A stretch of 64,000 nucleotides of DNA. It comes from Arachis hypogaea (lineage: Eukaryota > Streptophyta > Magnoliopsida > Fabales > Fabaceae). This document shows positions 33,086-44,724 of this stretch, one piece after another. The stretch lies in assembly GCF_003086295.3 (NCBI RefSeq), contig NC_092052.1, positions 69,728,910 through 69,792,909 of the forward strand. The letters run 5' to 3'. Within the stretch, counting starts at the first letter, position 1; every line of letters starts with the position of its first letter. The notes under the pieces are model-generated. The model was not told the DNA's origin, did no database searches, and was given only the letters and a program-made list of their open reading frames with translations. The position numbers and the translations under genes are program-made.

Positions 33086-34537
33086 TGATGTGAGGGTTAT
33101 CATCGGTCTAGAATTTCTTCTCAATAAAAGAAATCGCTTCGTTGCAAGTATAGTTCCAAACTGACAAATAACCTCAATCAAAGTTTAATTTGTTTGTCAC
33201 AAGTGCAAACCAATAAAAATACCGAGAGTATTAGATCTCAGGTCGTCTCTCAAAGGAATTGCAGTGAGGTATGCACATTATTGGTTATGACTTATGAGGT
33301 TCAAGGGGTGGTTTGCATATAAGAGGACAAGAAATTAAATGACATTAAACTAAACCAAAAAACTAAAAATAACAAATACTAAAAAGGCATTCATGGCAAG
33401 GATTGAGAATCAAGATTTTCTATCCTGGTCATTAATCATAATACAATAATTACCAAGAGATAATCCTATTTCGTTATCTCCAACATTGGGAGAAAATAAA
33501 ATAAGACTAGTTAATCTCAATTCATGAGTCCTAATCACCTTACTAGTTGAATTAGCAAAAGATTAGCGTCAATGGAAACAATATTAACTAACAACTCTAG
33601 ATCACCGACATAAGTTGGGTATTAATGACTCAAGAGCACCTAATTTCTCTTTCCAAGCCAAGAAAGCACAAAATCTACTCTAAAGACCAACCAAGCATTT
33701 TGTCAAACACTTGGAAGGCATAAAAGGAAAGCATGGAAAAAGGGCAAGAATAGTAAAATCTAAAACAACCAAATGCAAGAAGATAATAATAGCAATAACT
33801 CAAACAAGCATCAAAACATGAAAACATAAAATTGCATTAAATGAAATTGAATTAACAATAGTTCATAAAACTAGAGAGTAGCTCAAAAGAGAAATTAACA
33901 AGAAGAAATAAGAGAACAAAGATGTAATAACAAGAAATTACAAGGAAAACTAAATGAAAACAAAAATTAAACCCTAAATCTAAGAGAGATTAACCTAATT
34001 CTACCTTAATTCTAGAGAGAAGAGGGAGCTTCTCTCTCTAGAAACTACCTAAAGCATGATACCTAAGCTACACTAATTGCTCCTCTTTTGTTCCCTATTA
34101 AATTCTACATCAAATAGTTTCAGAAATGAGTTGGATTGAGCTTCTGCAACCCCAGAAATCACCCCCAGGGTGTTTCTTTAATGAGGTCATGTGCTGCTTG
34201 TCACGCGTACGCATGGGTCACGCGTTCGCCTCGCATGGTAGATTTCCAAAACTTCATTTCGTCATACTTTCTCCACTTTTGCATACTTTTTCTTCATTCC
34301 TTCAATCCAATCTTTACCTTCTGAACCTGAAATCACTCAACAAACATATCAAGGCATCGAATGGAATTAAAGTGAATTAAATTTAGCAATTTAAAGGTCT
34401 AAAAAGAATATTTTTACTCTTAAGTGCAAATTAGGAGAAATTCACAAAACCATGCTATTTTATTAAATAAATGTGAGATAAGTTGATAAAATCTACTAAA
34501 TTCAACACAAGAGAAATCACAAAATTGGGGTTTATCA
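33086..34537 (-). repeat. Solo LTR inside the MULE transposase
   Basis: 1452 bp. On minus it starts TGATAAACCCCAATTTTGTG and ends CCTCACATCACA. Flanks CTATG (33081-33085) and CTGTG (34538-34542) are a target duplication with one change. It belongs to the same family as 41082-42538 (1457 bp). It carries one ACGCGTACGC/ACGCGTTCGC pair (34200-34230) and the R-region hairpin (34013-34046). There are no internal genes. Confidence 0.85.
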
Positions 34538-35670
34538 CTGTGTCACAAGTTGCACCCAAGTACCTAAAAACCCATCAACAGTTAGCACATGTAGATGGTG
34601 ACTTTATACATAACTCACGACAATGAAATGAATCTTACCGGACAAGTATGTTTGCATAGAGAATAAGAGAAAGCTCGTTGTATGACTCCTCCCAATCGCC
34701 ATATATTCTAGCAATGACTCTCTGCTTTGCATGCCAAACCTTTCTGTAGAACACCTTATAACCGAAGTGATTCTCCACAGCTCCTTGTAGAGCCCTGATG
34801 CTGATTGTTGGATCTGCTTTGACTATTGTGAATATGTGTTGAGTAATCACCTTTGAATCCAACCAATGATGGTCTTGGCCCATGGATGTTTGCATGCAAG
34901 TATAAGGACCATTGTATCTCATAACCTCCTATTTTTCTTCCTTTTGGCGATATACTATGCGTATGTTCCAAGAGCAACTGGACCTGAACTGGATACACTG
35001 TACATTATACCTCAACTAGTCACTCTTTAGTATTTTATACTCCACAGCCCTCCTGATGCTGTACCTTTTAACTGCCAACATGACTTCTTCCTTGTTCTCA
35101 AATTGTTTTCCAAGCTCGAACTCATTGCTTGGATCCTCTTCGGAGCCTCCATAGGCAAACGATCAATCCAAAGTCATTGCATCTAGATTTAACCTGGAGA
35201 AGTGATTTGGCCGGTCATATGATCGAGAAATAACAGGCTGTGTCAGAGTGATTTAAGTGTCACTGTAGTAGTTCATCTCTTCTTCCTCGTCACCATCATC
35301 AGAAATTTTTGTTGGTTCATCATCAGCATCGTCTCCGTCATCGGGGTTAACTTCATACAGATCCATCATTGAATCCCTGATAGCAGAACCCTTATGACTT
35401 TCAACATTATCTTCCATCATGTCAGCATTACCAAGTCCAACGTTTGTTCCCTCTTGACTACTTTCAAGTGGCATATTTAGATCGACCATCGTCTTTCTAA
35501 TATTTTGTCTAACAGCTCCACTTAACGGACTATCATCAACAGTATCCGCAAATGATCCTTGTCCACCCAACTCAACGAGAAACACAAATAATTCCAACAG
35601 ATGAACATTTGTCCATCGGTTGTGCCACGACCTTATAAGACGTACGTCCTCGTCATCACATAACCAATAC
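34538..35670 (-). pseudogene. MuDR/MULE transposase, exon 2 N-terminal region
   Basis: After the splice junction the frame reads WLCDDEDVRLIRSW, an acidic stretch (35253-35400), then a MuDR DNA-binding segment (FELGKQFENKEEVMLAVKRY, about 35060-35130). At 34635-34922 comes the start of the transposase region (IRALQGAVENHFGYKVFYRK). In-frame stops at about 35253 and 35010 and a stop at 34635 disable it. It continues after the solo LTR at 33085. Confidence 0.8.
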
Positions 35671-35752
35671 CTAATTCAAAGAAAATAAATATTTCTTAAA
35701 ACCGTCGTCTAATAAACGTAATAACAGCAGAGCAAAGACAATTGTAACATAC
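35671..35752 (-). other. Intron of the MULE transposase
   Basis: 82 bp with GTATGT at the donor and an AT-rich run ending TTGAATTAG at the acceptor. Splicing joins FYKW to YWLCDDEDV in frame, as expected for the N-terminal domain of these transposases. Confidence 0.7.
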
Positions 35753-35990
35753 CATTTATAAAACAAATTGTCATCTACTTTAGTCAGATATTTGTAGTAA
35801 ATTTTTTTCACTCTTTCGTGTGTTGCTGCCCAACGGAATGCAATATTAAATTTTTCAACGCTGTTAGAGTGTTGACTTCCGGTGTCATGTACGTAATTAT
35901 TGGTTGTCTAGACTTAAAAATGATAGAACCTTCTTCATCATATACTATTTCACCATCATAATAAATGGATAACAATTGATTTGTTGACAT
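35753..35990 (-). pseudogene. MuDR/MULE transposase, exon 1
   Basis: The Met at 35990 opens MSTNQLLSIYYDGEIVYDEE, the ubiquitin-like N-terminal start common in plant MuDR proteins. A missing A near 35808-35812 shifts the frame (HTKE then stop), which is why it cannot be functional. The exon then reads VKKIYYKYLTKVDDN to the donor site. Confidence 0.75.
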
Positions 35991-37113
35991 TGTAGTGAAA
36001 AAATGCCAAGATGAAAACCAAATAGGAGAATAAAATTGTGGTTTTGAGCTTCGTTCTTTAGTAGCCATGCTTTTATTTAAATTATAGAGTATGTCGACGG
36101 TGCGACGAACTTGCCCTAAATAAAAAGAAAACATATATGAGAAATTAAAGTTCAAATAACATGTTTCTGGAAATAAATATTTTTTTAATTTATTTAAAAA
36201 AAATCCAAGATAAGATAAATGCACAATATCTTGTCTTAACTCATGATAGAAAGAATTTGTGTCCAAAGTCTTGAATTGTCCATAGGTAAACTAATAATTA
36301 TTGATATAGACTCTTTCTGTAAAAAATAAAATCTTTTGTTATAACAGAAACAAAAGTGATATTGATTATTCAAAAATCAAAGTTGATTTGCCTGCCTAGC
36401 AGAACCATTTTTTTTCAAAAAGCAACATCTTTGATATGTGTAAAAAAAAGAATCTGTCAAGTACTTCATAATAGTACCTACTAATCAAGGAGTCCTTTTT
36501 CAAGTTATGAGTTTGGTTCTCACTAACAGCATTACTTGAGGATAATCGAGTTAGATTTTGAATATGGAATCCTCAACTACATTTGTTAGTATTTTTAACG
36601 TTAAATATATCCCATTCTTCTATTTTGAAGGAGTAAAAATACAATATCATTTGAATTAAAATGTAGTCCATTTCACCCTTTGAGTGAATTTTAACCGAAA
36701 TAAAGCTCCAAAGAAATGTTGTCGTAACCCACAACCATAAACAAAGCCAAAATCCCTTTTCTGTGATACACAATCATAATAAGTTTATTAAATGAATGAT
36801 TTTTATTTTTTAGATGTGTTACAAAGGCCAATATAATCAAAATTATTTGTTTTAACTCATCACTCTCAAAGTTTAGTTCTCCTATAACTATTCTTTTAAG
36901 TAGTAAAGAATTATCTGCTTTAGATGCTAAATCCATAAGATAATCTTTTAGGTTTTTATCACAAGATTATAGAATTTCATCTAAATCAAATAAGCATAAC
37001 TATTTAATCTCACTATCTCACATGGTTAATTCTACACATAATATATAATAATATTAAAATTTAATTAACTTAAAATGATCAATAATTAAAAAATTTATAT
37101 TGTAGTTTATAAA
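35991..37113. other. AT-rich stretch without a gene
   Basis: Probably the 5' region of the MULE and its flank. No terminal inverted repeat for the MULE could be fixed by eye. The small open frames at 36573-36936 have no recognisable features. The last 8 bases (TTTATAAA, 37106-37113) are the target duplication of the next element. Confidence 0.5.
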
Positions 37114-38600
37114 GGGTTTAATTTCTTCGTCAGTCCCTATAGTTTTACCGAATTTTCAATTAGGTCCTTATACTTTTTTTGTTTTCAATTGAGTCCCTAT
37201 ACCATATCAAATTTGTGATTAAGCCCTTATTAACAGTAAACGTTAAAAAAATATTTATGAAATATAAATTTACAGATTTGCCCATACCCTCTGCATTATA
37301 AGATTTTTTGGCTTTAGTGGTTGGGAGATGGCGGTAATGGTGTCATCGGAGTAGCAGCAATAACATCATCAAGATCCCAAATTTTTGCTATATATACATG
37401 AAATTGATACATATTGTCTGAGATCAACAAAAAAAATTTTCAAAATCTGAATTAAAAAACGTTAGCATCATGGAAAAAAATAAAAAACAAACAAACTAAT
37501 AATGACAATATACTCAGCCTAATCCAACACTTACAATAACAATAAATCTAATGTTAAATTCTCCAAATTAAATTTCAAACACTAAAAATTGACAACCAAT
37601 GTAAAAATAATAATCGAAGACCTTTCTTCAAGTGATGTTCCAATCTTCCAATGGAGAATTGGAGATTGGTTTTGATGGACCTTAAAATTATCCTCTTATT
37701 GGGACCATCGTCTCTACTTCCGGCAATTTATTTTTTCACTTTTTCGGAAAGGCTATTCATGGAGGCAAGTTTACAGCGCAAAGAATGAGCTTTCTTGGGT
37801 AATGATGATGGTAGTGGTGGAAGAGAGAGTGTACCATGTTTTTTTTTTGGTAGCAGATCAAGGCTGATAGACCAGTCCGACATGGAAATAACCCTGAGAC
37901 CTACTCAACCCAGATGCTATGCAGGAAGACCTCCCTTCTTCCTCGAGCTAACACGCCGATTCTATTCCTCTTGCTTATCACAACGTCCACCAACCATTCC
38001 GGTGCTGCCGTTCTTCATCGATCTGGCGCCGCTTCTGTCTTCTTGGGGTGATGATGTCTAGTCGCAATCTCGATAGAGAACGCAGAACCTAACACAGCAC
38101 TCCCCCTCGCATGATCTACGAGCACTTTCCAGTTGCAGATCTCAAGCCACCACCACGATGTCCTCCCTACTACTGTGATAGCTAGCATCGCTGCTACTGG
38201 CTCTTCGAGATGCTGAGGTAATTGCCGATCTCCCTCCGATGTTGGTTCTGCTAGCACCTTAACTTCACCACAGCGGTGTGGCCCTCTTGCACTGTCGCCT
38301 TCTTCCACAACCTTCTTGCACTCTTTCTCTTTTTTTTAACTAATTATTTTACTGATGAAGATGAAGGGTAAACTTGTAAAATGATAATGATGATATAATT
38401 AATTAAATAAATATATTTTTAAAAGCAATTTTAATTGGAATATATTTTAGCATATTCTGTTAACTCTAATATTTTTGTCATGGTAGAGACTTAATTACAA
38501 AATTTGATATGGTATAGGGACTCAATTGAAAAGAAAAAAAAGTATAGGGACCTAATTGCAATTTCGGTGAAACTATAGGGACTAGCGAAGTAATTAGACT
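37114..38600. mobile_element. Non-autonomous DNA transposon with long inverted ends (MULE- or hAT-like)
   Basis: The left end GGGTTTAATTTCTTCG and the reverse complement of the right end (AGTCTAATTACTTCG) begin inverted repeats of about 140-150 bp. Both contain AGTCCCTATAGTTT and CAATTGAGTCCCTATACC. TTTATAAA stands directly on both sides (37106-37113, 38601-38608), an 8-bp target duplication. No transposase is encoded. The core at 37790-38320 is clearly GC-richer than its surroundings. I cannot decide between Mutator-like and hAT-like from the ends alone. Confidence 0.8.
37790..38320. other. GC-richer core of the inverted-repeat transposon
   Basis: Two opposed open frames (37795-38061 plus, 38015-38308 minus) lie here, each short, with no motif I recognise. 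The composition contrast with the AT-rich arms suggests a captured gene fragment, but the donor cannot be named from the sequence. Confidence 0.4.
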
Positions 38601-39106
38601 TTTATAAAACTCATCCTTCATGTTTAGCACTATTCTTCATTGATATAAAATATCATTGAGAGCTTATGCTAATAGTTATCATATACATATTTTGGTCTTG
38701 ATATATTGTTAGAAGGTAGTCAAATGAGAAACAAACTCCTGACATATGATATTTGAGGCCTATATCCTCGCTTCTTTAATGACATCATTAAATTTCATAT
38801 CATTTTCTATCAATCCAAGAGTGAAACATACATTCATATAAGTAGCATGGAGCATTACTCCTATTGTCCTTATTTCTTGAAAATTCAGACATTATTTTTG
38901 AATACTTAAGAGAAGCTGTTGATAATAATCATTAGTATTTAAAGAAATATTGGTTAGAATCTCACTTTTAAGACATTTATGAGGCAATTACATATGTATA
39001 TAAAATATTTTTTAATAAAATGGATAACAATGATAAAGTTTTGTAGTGCATATAGAACAAAATTATAGTAGCTAAAAGTTATTTTAATATGTTTTATATT
39101 ATTAAA
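38601..39106. other. AT-rich stretch without a gene
   Basis: Nothing recognisable. It ends with TTAAA (39102-39106), the left target duplication of element H. Confidence 0.5.
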
Positions 39107-39533
39107 TGTTCGGTAGCTCGGATACGAAGCGGGTCTGGTGCTATGGAGTTCGAGAGTTAGTGGGTGGCTGGATGCATGGCCTGGGTGAGCTCTGGAGGGC
39201 AGGTGAGCGAGACTCTTCCGAGCTGGCGAGGAGGGGGGTGCCACTTGCAAGGACTCCAACGCTCAAGTCAGGGACCGTACAAGAGGCAGCAGTTAGGGTA
39301 AGGCAAGTGACGTACCTGGGGGGAGGGATAGGGCCCTCCCCTTATATAGTTTGTACCACAGTGGGTCCCACACAAGCAGACCCTCTTTCCTGGAAGTTTT
39401 TCTTTCCAACTGTCTAGGTTCATGTAAAAGGGGAGGTGACGTGTGGGTCACCTCTCGGGTCGGGTGCGACTATCCATCGGGCTGGCTAACCATCCAGACG
39501 CGAGTCCTTAGTCTGTTAGGTTGGGCTAGAACA
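39107..39533 (-). repeat. Element H 3' LTR
   Basis: On minus it begins TGTTCTAGCCCAACC and ends GCTACCGAACA. A TATATAAG box is visible on minus at 39341-39348. Confidence 0.85.
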
Positions 39534-39830
39534 GTGCCCCCAACGCGTTAATCCCCAAGTAGGTGATTGGCGCATTAGTGTAACTCGCCCCGTCTCCAAT
39601 CGAGCACCTTAGGGGTCGGGAGCCCGTTGGTGGGGGATGTAACATCGTGCACATGCTATGCCCCCGTGCCTCGCCTGCGCATACCATTCAGGTGTTTGTG
39701 GTAAAATCCAGGCTTTAGGCACTAGCATATGTATCATAAATTAATGATATGCTTAGTCGTAGATCTATCTTGTTTAAATTCCGACTTAGCGTTCTCCCGG
39801 GTTAACTTGAGTGGTACCCCCACTGTAGGT

Positions 39831-41081
39831 ATGGCGCAACAACCAGCACCGAATGTTATCGATTTCTACGCCTGAGTGACTTCAGATGTGAAGGACATGC
39901 CTTCTCGGGTTCTTTATGCGGGGGAGGTCCGGAGGAGGCACACTACCAAGTTTATGTCCCCAGTGACCGTGAAAGGGTGTGCCATAAAAACATGGCTCCC
40001 CCCGTGTAGTTGATTGGCTATGGGTGTACAAGCCCATGTTTACTACATTGGGTCTCCGGCTTCCTTTTTCTCCTTTCATGATGTCTTTGCTTAACCGTTG
40101 CGACGTTTCCCCATCTCAGCTTCATCCGAATAGCTGGACCGCTATCCGGTGTTTCGAGCTGATGTTTGAGTACTTAAAGATCCCAGCATCTGTAAACGTC
40201 TTCCTATATCTCTTCCAATTAACGAATCCTTCCCGCGAGGGAAAAATGAAAAAAGGATATATGTCTTTCTGGGCCGTTCAAGGCCGTAGGATATTTGGAC
40301 TCTTCGAAGATTCTTTCTGCCATTTCAAGAGCACCTTTTTCAAGGTGAGGCCTGCCCTAGGTCGTCACCCCTTTTGGCTTACCCTGGAGGGGGAAAGGTG
40401 AATCCCGAATTATTGGAGTTTCGGGGCAGGCTCAGAATATTTAATAAAGGAAACTTATGAGGGGATGAGTGAGCAGAATCGCCGGATCGCCGACGTACTA
40501 TTGGCGATCTTCGGTTCCAAGAATTTGAATCCATTTAGTGACGGGGGACCGGGAAGTCGGTCGAGCCTATGTCGGTAGGTTACCACCTTGTTTTCTTTAG
40601 TTTTTTATTTCTGCTTATCTTTGTGCCGTTTCTTATTGCTAATCTGATATCTTCTCTTTATTTTTCTGCAATCTCCAAGGCCGACAGGAAGACTACCATG
40701 GCTGATCTTATGGCCCACTTCCTCGGAAGTGATGATGATGACTCTTCGGCCACCCACTCAGACAACCTTGGTTCCAACACTGCTGGTGAGGGGATGGTCA
40801 GGCTGCTGCATGGGGTCAAGGCGATTCCCAACCTTCCAGGAATGCTCCCACTGACCACCCTCCTGAAAATGTAGCCGTGGAAGAGCCAATTTTGGAGCAG
40901 AAGGCTGGCCCGGGGGCCGACCCCAACTTGACTATCGTGCCTAATCCCAAGAAAAGAAAAGGGGTTGCTGGGGGGGCTTTGAGTGTGATGGAGAGGAGTT
41001 TCGATGCTGAGGGTTTCATCGACTCCCATCTCCTTCCCAGAATCGAAGAATTCTTTCGGGAGGAAGACCTTGCTGCTCAGG
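39831..41081 (+). pseudogene. Antisense ORF of element H ('putative gypsy type transposon' domain), first part
   Basis: A Met at 39831 (MAQQPAP) could be the start. The best-preserved block is 40024-40401, with LRLPFSPFMMSLLNRCDVSP, LHPNSW and FELMFEYL, which I recognise as the plant domain long named 'putative gypsy type transposon' (Transposase_28). An acidic linker (DDDDSS, 40725-40745) follows, then a frame that reaches EEDLAAQ at the solo LTR. Stops and shifts occur before 40877, but the last segment is open. Its role in the element is unknown; a transposase activity has not been shown for this family. Confidence 0.7.
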
Positions 41082-42538
41082 TGATGCACCACTATTTCGT
41101 GGTGTATTCTATGCTGAATTTAGGAGATTTTATCACCCTTTTCCCATATTTATTCAATGAAATAGCATGGTTTCATGATTTTCTCCTAATTTGTGCTTAA
41201 GAGTGAAAACATGCTTTTTAGGCCCTTAATTAGTTAATTTTAATTCACCTTTGATTCCACTAGATGCCTTGATGTGTTTGTTAGTGAATTCAGGATTGAA
41301 AAGGCTAGGAATATATCAAAGGAGTGAAGAGAAAAGCATGCAAAGTGGAGAGACCATGGAAAATCAAGGATTTGGGATGCATTCATCGACGCACACGCGT
41401 AGCAGACGCACACGCGTGAATTTGAAGTCGCATGGCGACGCGTACGCGTGACCTACGCGTACGCGTCGACGCTCGCACGTGACATCATTAAAGTGAAAAC
41501 ACTGTGGGCGATTTCTGGGCTTCCCAGGCCCAAATCCAACTCATTTTCTAAGCCTATTACAGGCAGAAATCAAGAGGAGTCTAAGGGAAAAACACATAGT
41601 TTAGTTTACATCAAGCTTTAGTTAGTTTCTAGAGAGAGAAGCTCTCTCTTCTCTCAAGAATTAGGTTAGATGTAGATTAGAATTTCTTAGATCTAGCTTT
41701 AATTATTGCTTTGATGTACTTTTCCTTTCCAATTTCTTGTTCCTCTACCTTTGCTTTCTTAGTTTTGTACTTTAATCTTTGTAATTGTTTACTTTGTTGT
41801 TGATGCATTCTTGCTTCTTCTTCTATTTTTCTTTAATGCAATTTATGTTTGGTTTCCCTCATTGTTGATTTGAATTGTTGTTGTTAATTTCCTTGCTTTG
41901 AGTAGTTGTAGATTTACTTTTCTTGCAATTTTATCTTGTTTTCATTTTATGCCTTCCAAGTGTTTGATTAAATGCTTGGAAGGATGTTAGAGTAGATTTT
42001 TGTGTTCTTGGCTTGGGATGGTAACTTAGGTGAAATTGAGTTGCTAATGTCCAAGTCTTGATAATTGATGTCCATTGACTCTAGCTCTCACTAAGTTAAT
42101 TAGTGAGTGGTTAGGACTTATGGATTAGGATTGGTGTAGCTCATTTGACTTTCCTTTACTTGTTCGAGGATGACTTAATGAGATTGATCCTTGCAATTAT
42201 CATGTTGTGGTTAGTAACAAGGATATAGATCCTTAACCATCAACCCTTGCCAAGACCTTTTTATCATTTGAGTTTTCAGTTACTTTCTTGTCATTTACTT
42301 TTCATGTCTCTTATTCTAAAACCCCAAAATACTTGTCCCATAACCAATAGCAAAAACACTTCCCTGCAATTCCTTTAAGAGACTACCTGAGGTTTGAATA
42401 CTTCGGTTATTATTTTTATTGGGATTTGTTACTTGTGACAAACAAATTTTTGTATGAGAGGATTGTTTGTTGGTTTAGAACTATACTTGCAATGAGAATT
42501 CATTGAGAAATTCTATACCATCAAAAATCCCATCATCA
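41082..42538 (+). repeat. Solo LTR G inside element H
   Basis: 1457 bp, starts TGATGCACCACTATTTCGTG and ends CCCATCATCA, with perfect target duplication TCAGG (41077-41081, 42539-42543). It contains CG palindromes (41390-41475), the R-region hairpin (41632-41665) and no internal genes. Removing it restores the host ORF in frame (AAQ then AKWVY). Confidence 0.92.
41390..41475. repeat. Paired CG palindromes in solo LTR G
   Basis: Two pairs, of which the second is two nearly perfect ACGCGTACGCGT words 17 bp apart. The first pair is ACGCACACGCGT-like. Spacing matches LTRs A and C. Confidence 0.85.
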
Positions 42539-43100
42539 TCAGGCCAAGTGGGTCTACCGCAGCCTTCTTCGGGCCGCCGCTATTGCTCAGAAAGTGGAGC
42601 CCGTGCTATGCCAGCGTCAAGTTTTGGAGGGAAAACTCCGCGCTGCCCAAAAGGACGTAGCCGACCTGAAGGCTCGGGAAGGGCCCCTCAAGACTCAACT
42701 TGCCGAGAAGGATAAGAAGGTTGAGGAAGACGCTACCGAGATCAACAGACTGGTGGAACGCGATCTTTCCCTTTACAAGGACTTGAACGTGGCCTGGGGT
42801 CAGGCTATTTTCACGGAGGCCAGGGCCAAGGAGTTAGAGAAAAAGTTGAAAGAGCTGGAGGAGAAGCATGGTGAGGTCAAGAGGTCAGCTCAAGCCGCCC
42901 AGCAGGAGGTCGCCTCCCTGAAGAAGAAAAACAAGGACATAGTGAGGGATACCAAGAAGGTTGTCATGGCTACCGAGGAGGGGATCAAGGCTCAAATCGC
43001 TGTCCTAGCACCCGATTTGGATACTTCCTTGGTTGGGGCGTTTAAGATGGTTCAAGACGGCAAGATTGTGGACATCCCCAGGAAGGCGGGAGCTCCTTAG
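42539..43100 (+). CDS. Antisense ORF of element H, coiled-coil C-terminus
   Basis: An open frame from the solo LTR border to the stop at 43098-43100, directly continuing the frame left of the LTR. About 180 residues, mostly a long Lys/Glu/Ala-rich coiled coil (EKKLKELEEKHGEVKRSAQA), ending GKIVDIPRKAGAP. This is the usual tail of proteins with the Transposase_28 domain. It overlaps the end of the opposite gag frame by about 4 bases. It probably oligomerises; nothing more can be said about function. Confidence 0.65.
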
Positions 43101-44460
43101 TAGTCATGACTTGCTGCTTGCAACCTGCTACTTTGTATTCTAAAATTTGAACTTTCTTTTCGGGCCAATGTGTTGCGCTTGTTGTTCGTTTGACTTGTTG
43201 GGCTGATGTGTTGCCCTTGTTGTAGTTTTGACTTGTTGGGCTTATGTGTCGCCCTTGTTGTACTTTTGACTTGTTGAGCCGACGTGTCTCGTCCTACTAC
43301 TACGTTGACAACCACTGTGGGGGTGTTGTCCACGTCTTCCGCGGTTCCTTGCTTTTGCCTCACAGCCCGAATGCGATCCTCCTTGGACCGTTCGCGCTCT
43401 CGTCTTCTCGACTCCTTTATAAACTGGGAGAACTCCACCAATCTCCCCTTGCGAATGACTTGTTCTAGGGCATCCTTCAAATCAAAGCAATCTTGTGTCT
43501 TGTGGCTGAAACCCTTGTGGTAATCACAATACAGATTTTTGTTCCCCTTGGTCCTGTCTTTTAGTTGTTGGGGTTTCGACAAGATTCCTTTGTCTGCTAT
43601 TTGTTAGTACACCTTTGTTATGGGCACTATGAGAGGGGTATAGTTTGGGAACTTCCCCGCCCGAGAAAATGGTTTAGGTTGCCTCGTCGAAGTCCCTTCC
43701 CTTTGATTTTTAGGGTAGACGGGTTGACGGGGAGGAGGGTTGGCTGGTTGCCGTTTATTGGCCGCCACTACTTGGCTAACTTTCTCGTTATTAATATATT
43801 CCTTAGCTATATTATGAATCCCTTACATCGTCCAGACGGGCCTGGTGGTGAGGTGTTTCCTGAAATCTTCATTTAGCAGCCCGTTTGTCAGACACAAACT
43901 GGCCACCGAGTCCGTTAGGCCGTCTACCTCTAGGCATTCGTCATTGAACCTGTCTAGGAACTTTCTAGTCGACTCTCCAACTTTCTCGGTGACCCATAGT
44001 AGGTTGGTTGAGTGCTTTGCTTTGGCGATGCTTATGGTGAACCGGGCCAAGAAGCTGCGGGATATGTCCGCAAAAGCCGTGATGGACTCTTGTGGAAGCA
44101 CGTTGAACCACCGGATTGTTGGACCTACCAACGTCACCGGGAACGCGTGACATCTTACCACATCACCTACTCCTTCAATATTCATCCTGGCTTCAAAAGC
44201 CATCAGATGTTCTTGAGGGTCCTTAGTGCTGTCGTACTTCATATCCGTTGGCTTGTCAAAGTGTTTGGGTAGGCGAACCTTAAGGATGGAGGGGTGGAAA
44301 GGGGTCGCTTCCATGATGATGGGGTCCCATATTTTCCTGCCTCCGTTTCCTTGGGTTTCCCTGTGGCCTTCGGTCCTTTCCTGCGTACGGGAGCGAGTCC
44401 GGGTGTTGGCTTCGGCTCTCCTGCGTCCCGCTGACTTCCTTCATGACCTTCCACCCTTCT
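43097..44460 (-). pseudogene. Element H Gag (Tat-type)
   Basis: The capsid domain at 43823-44314 has PFHPSILKVRLPKHFD, YDSTKDPQEHLMAFEARMN and GPTIRWFNVLP, typical of Tat/Ogre gags. Downstream lies a CX2H...HX4C-like knuckle (YCDYHKGFSHKTQDC, about 43480-43530) and an Arg/Glu-rich stretch. The N-terminal Pro/Lys-rich part (44239-44454) is in another frame, and two in-frame stops separate capsid from knuckle (near 43823 and 43590). The last 100 or so codons read through sequence with no gag features, which suggests that pol was deleted here. Confidence 0.8.
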
Positions 44461-44724
44461 GAGTAGAGAGCGGGTACGGGATAAGCTCGAGGGAGATCTC
44501 CACTACTGGAGGGGCGGTAGCGGTCTCAGGCCGCTAGCTCGCGTTTGAGATTCTGCACCCTATGCCTCAGTTCTTGCATGATTCTTGCGTTGTCGTCTCC
44601 TATTCCCCCAAAAGGACGCCTTTCGGGAGAGCAGAAGCGTTGGTTCTCTCTCTGTGTCTCATGTCTCGACAGCTCGCGGGAAGCGCCTGCGTAGCTCACC
44701 CTACTCCTCAGGCAGGCTCCTCCC
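44461..44724 (-). other. Element H 5' leader
   Basis: Between the right LTR and gag. No convincing tRNA primer site could be picked: the first bases on minus after the LTR are GGGAGGAGCCTGCC. Confidence 0.45.

Noticed and set aside
34635..34922. Stand-alone FAR1-like host gene
   Set aside because: It is in line with the MuDR transposase exons on both sides of a solo LTR and carries the matching N-terminal region, so it is part of the MULE.
38015..38308. 97-codon minus frame as an independent gene
   Set aside because: Short, no recognisable motif, inside an inverted-repeat transposon. Kept only as a possible captured fragment.
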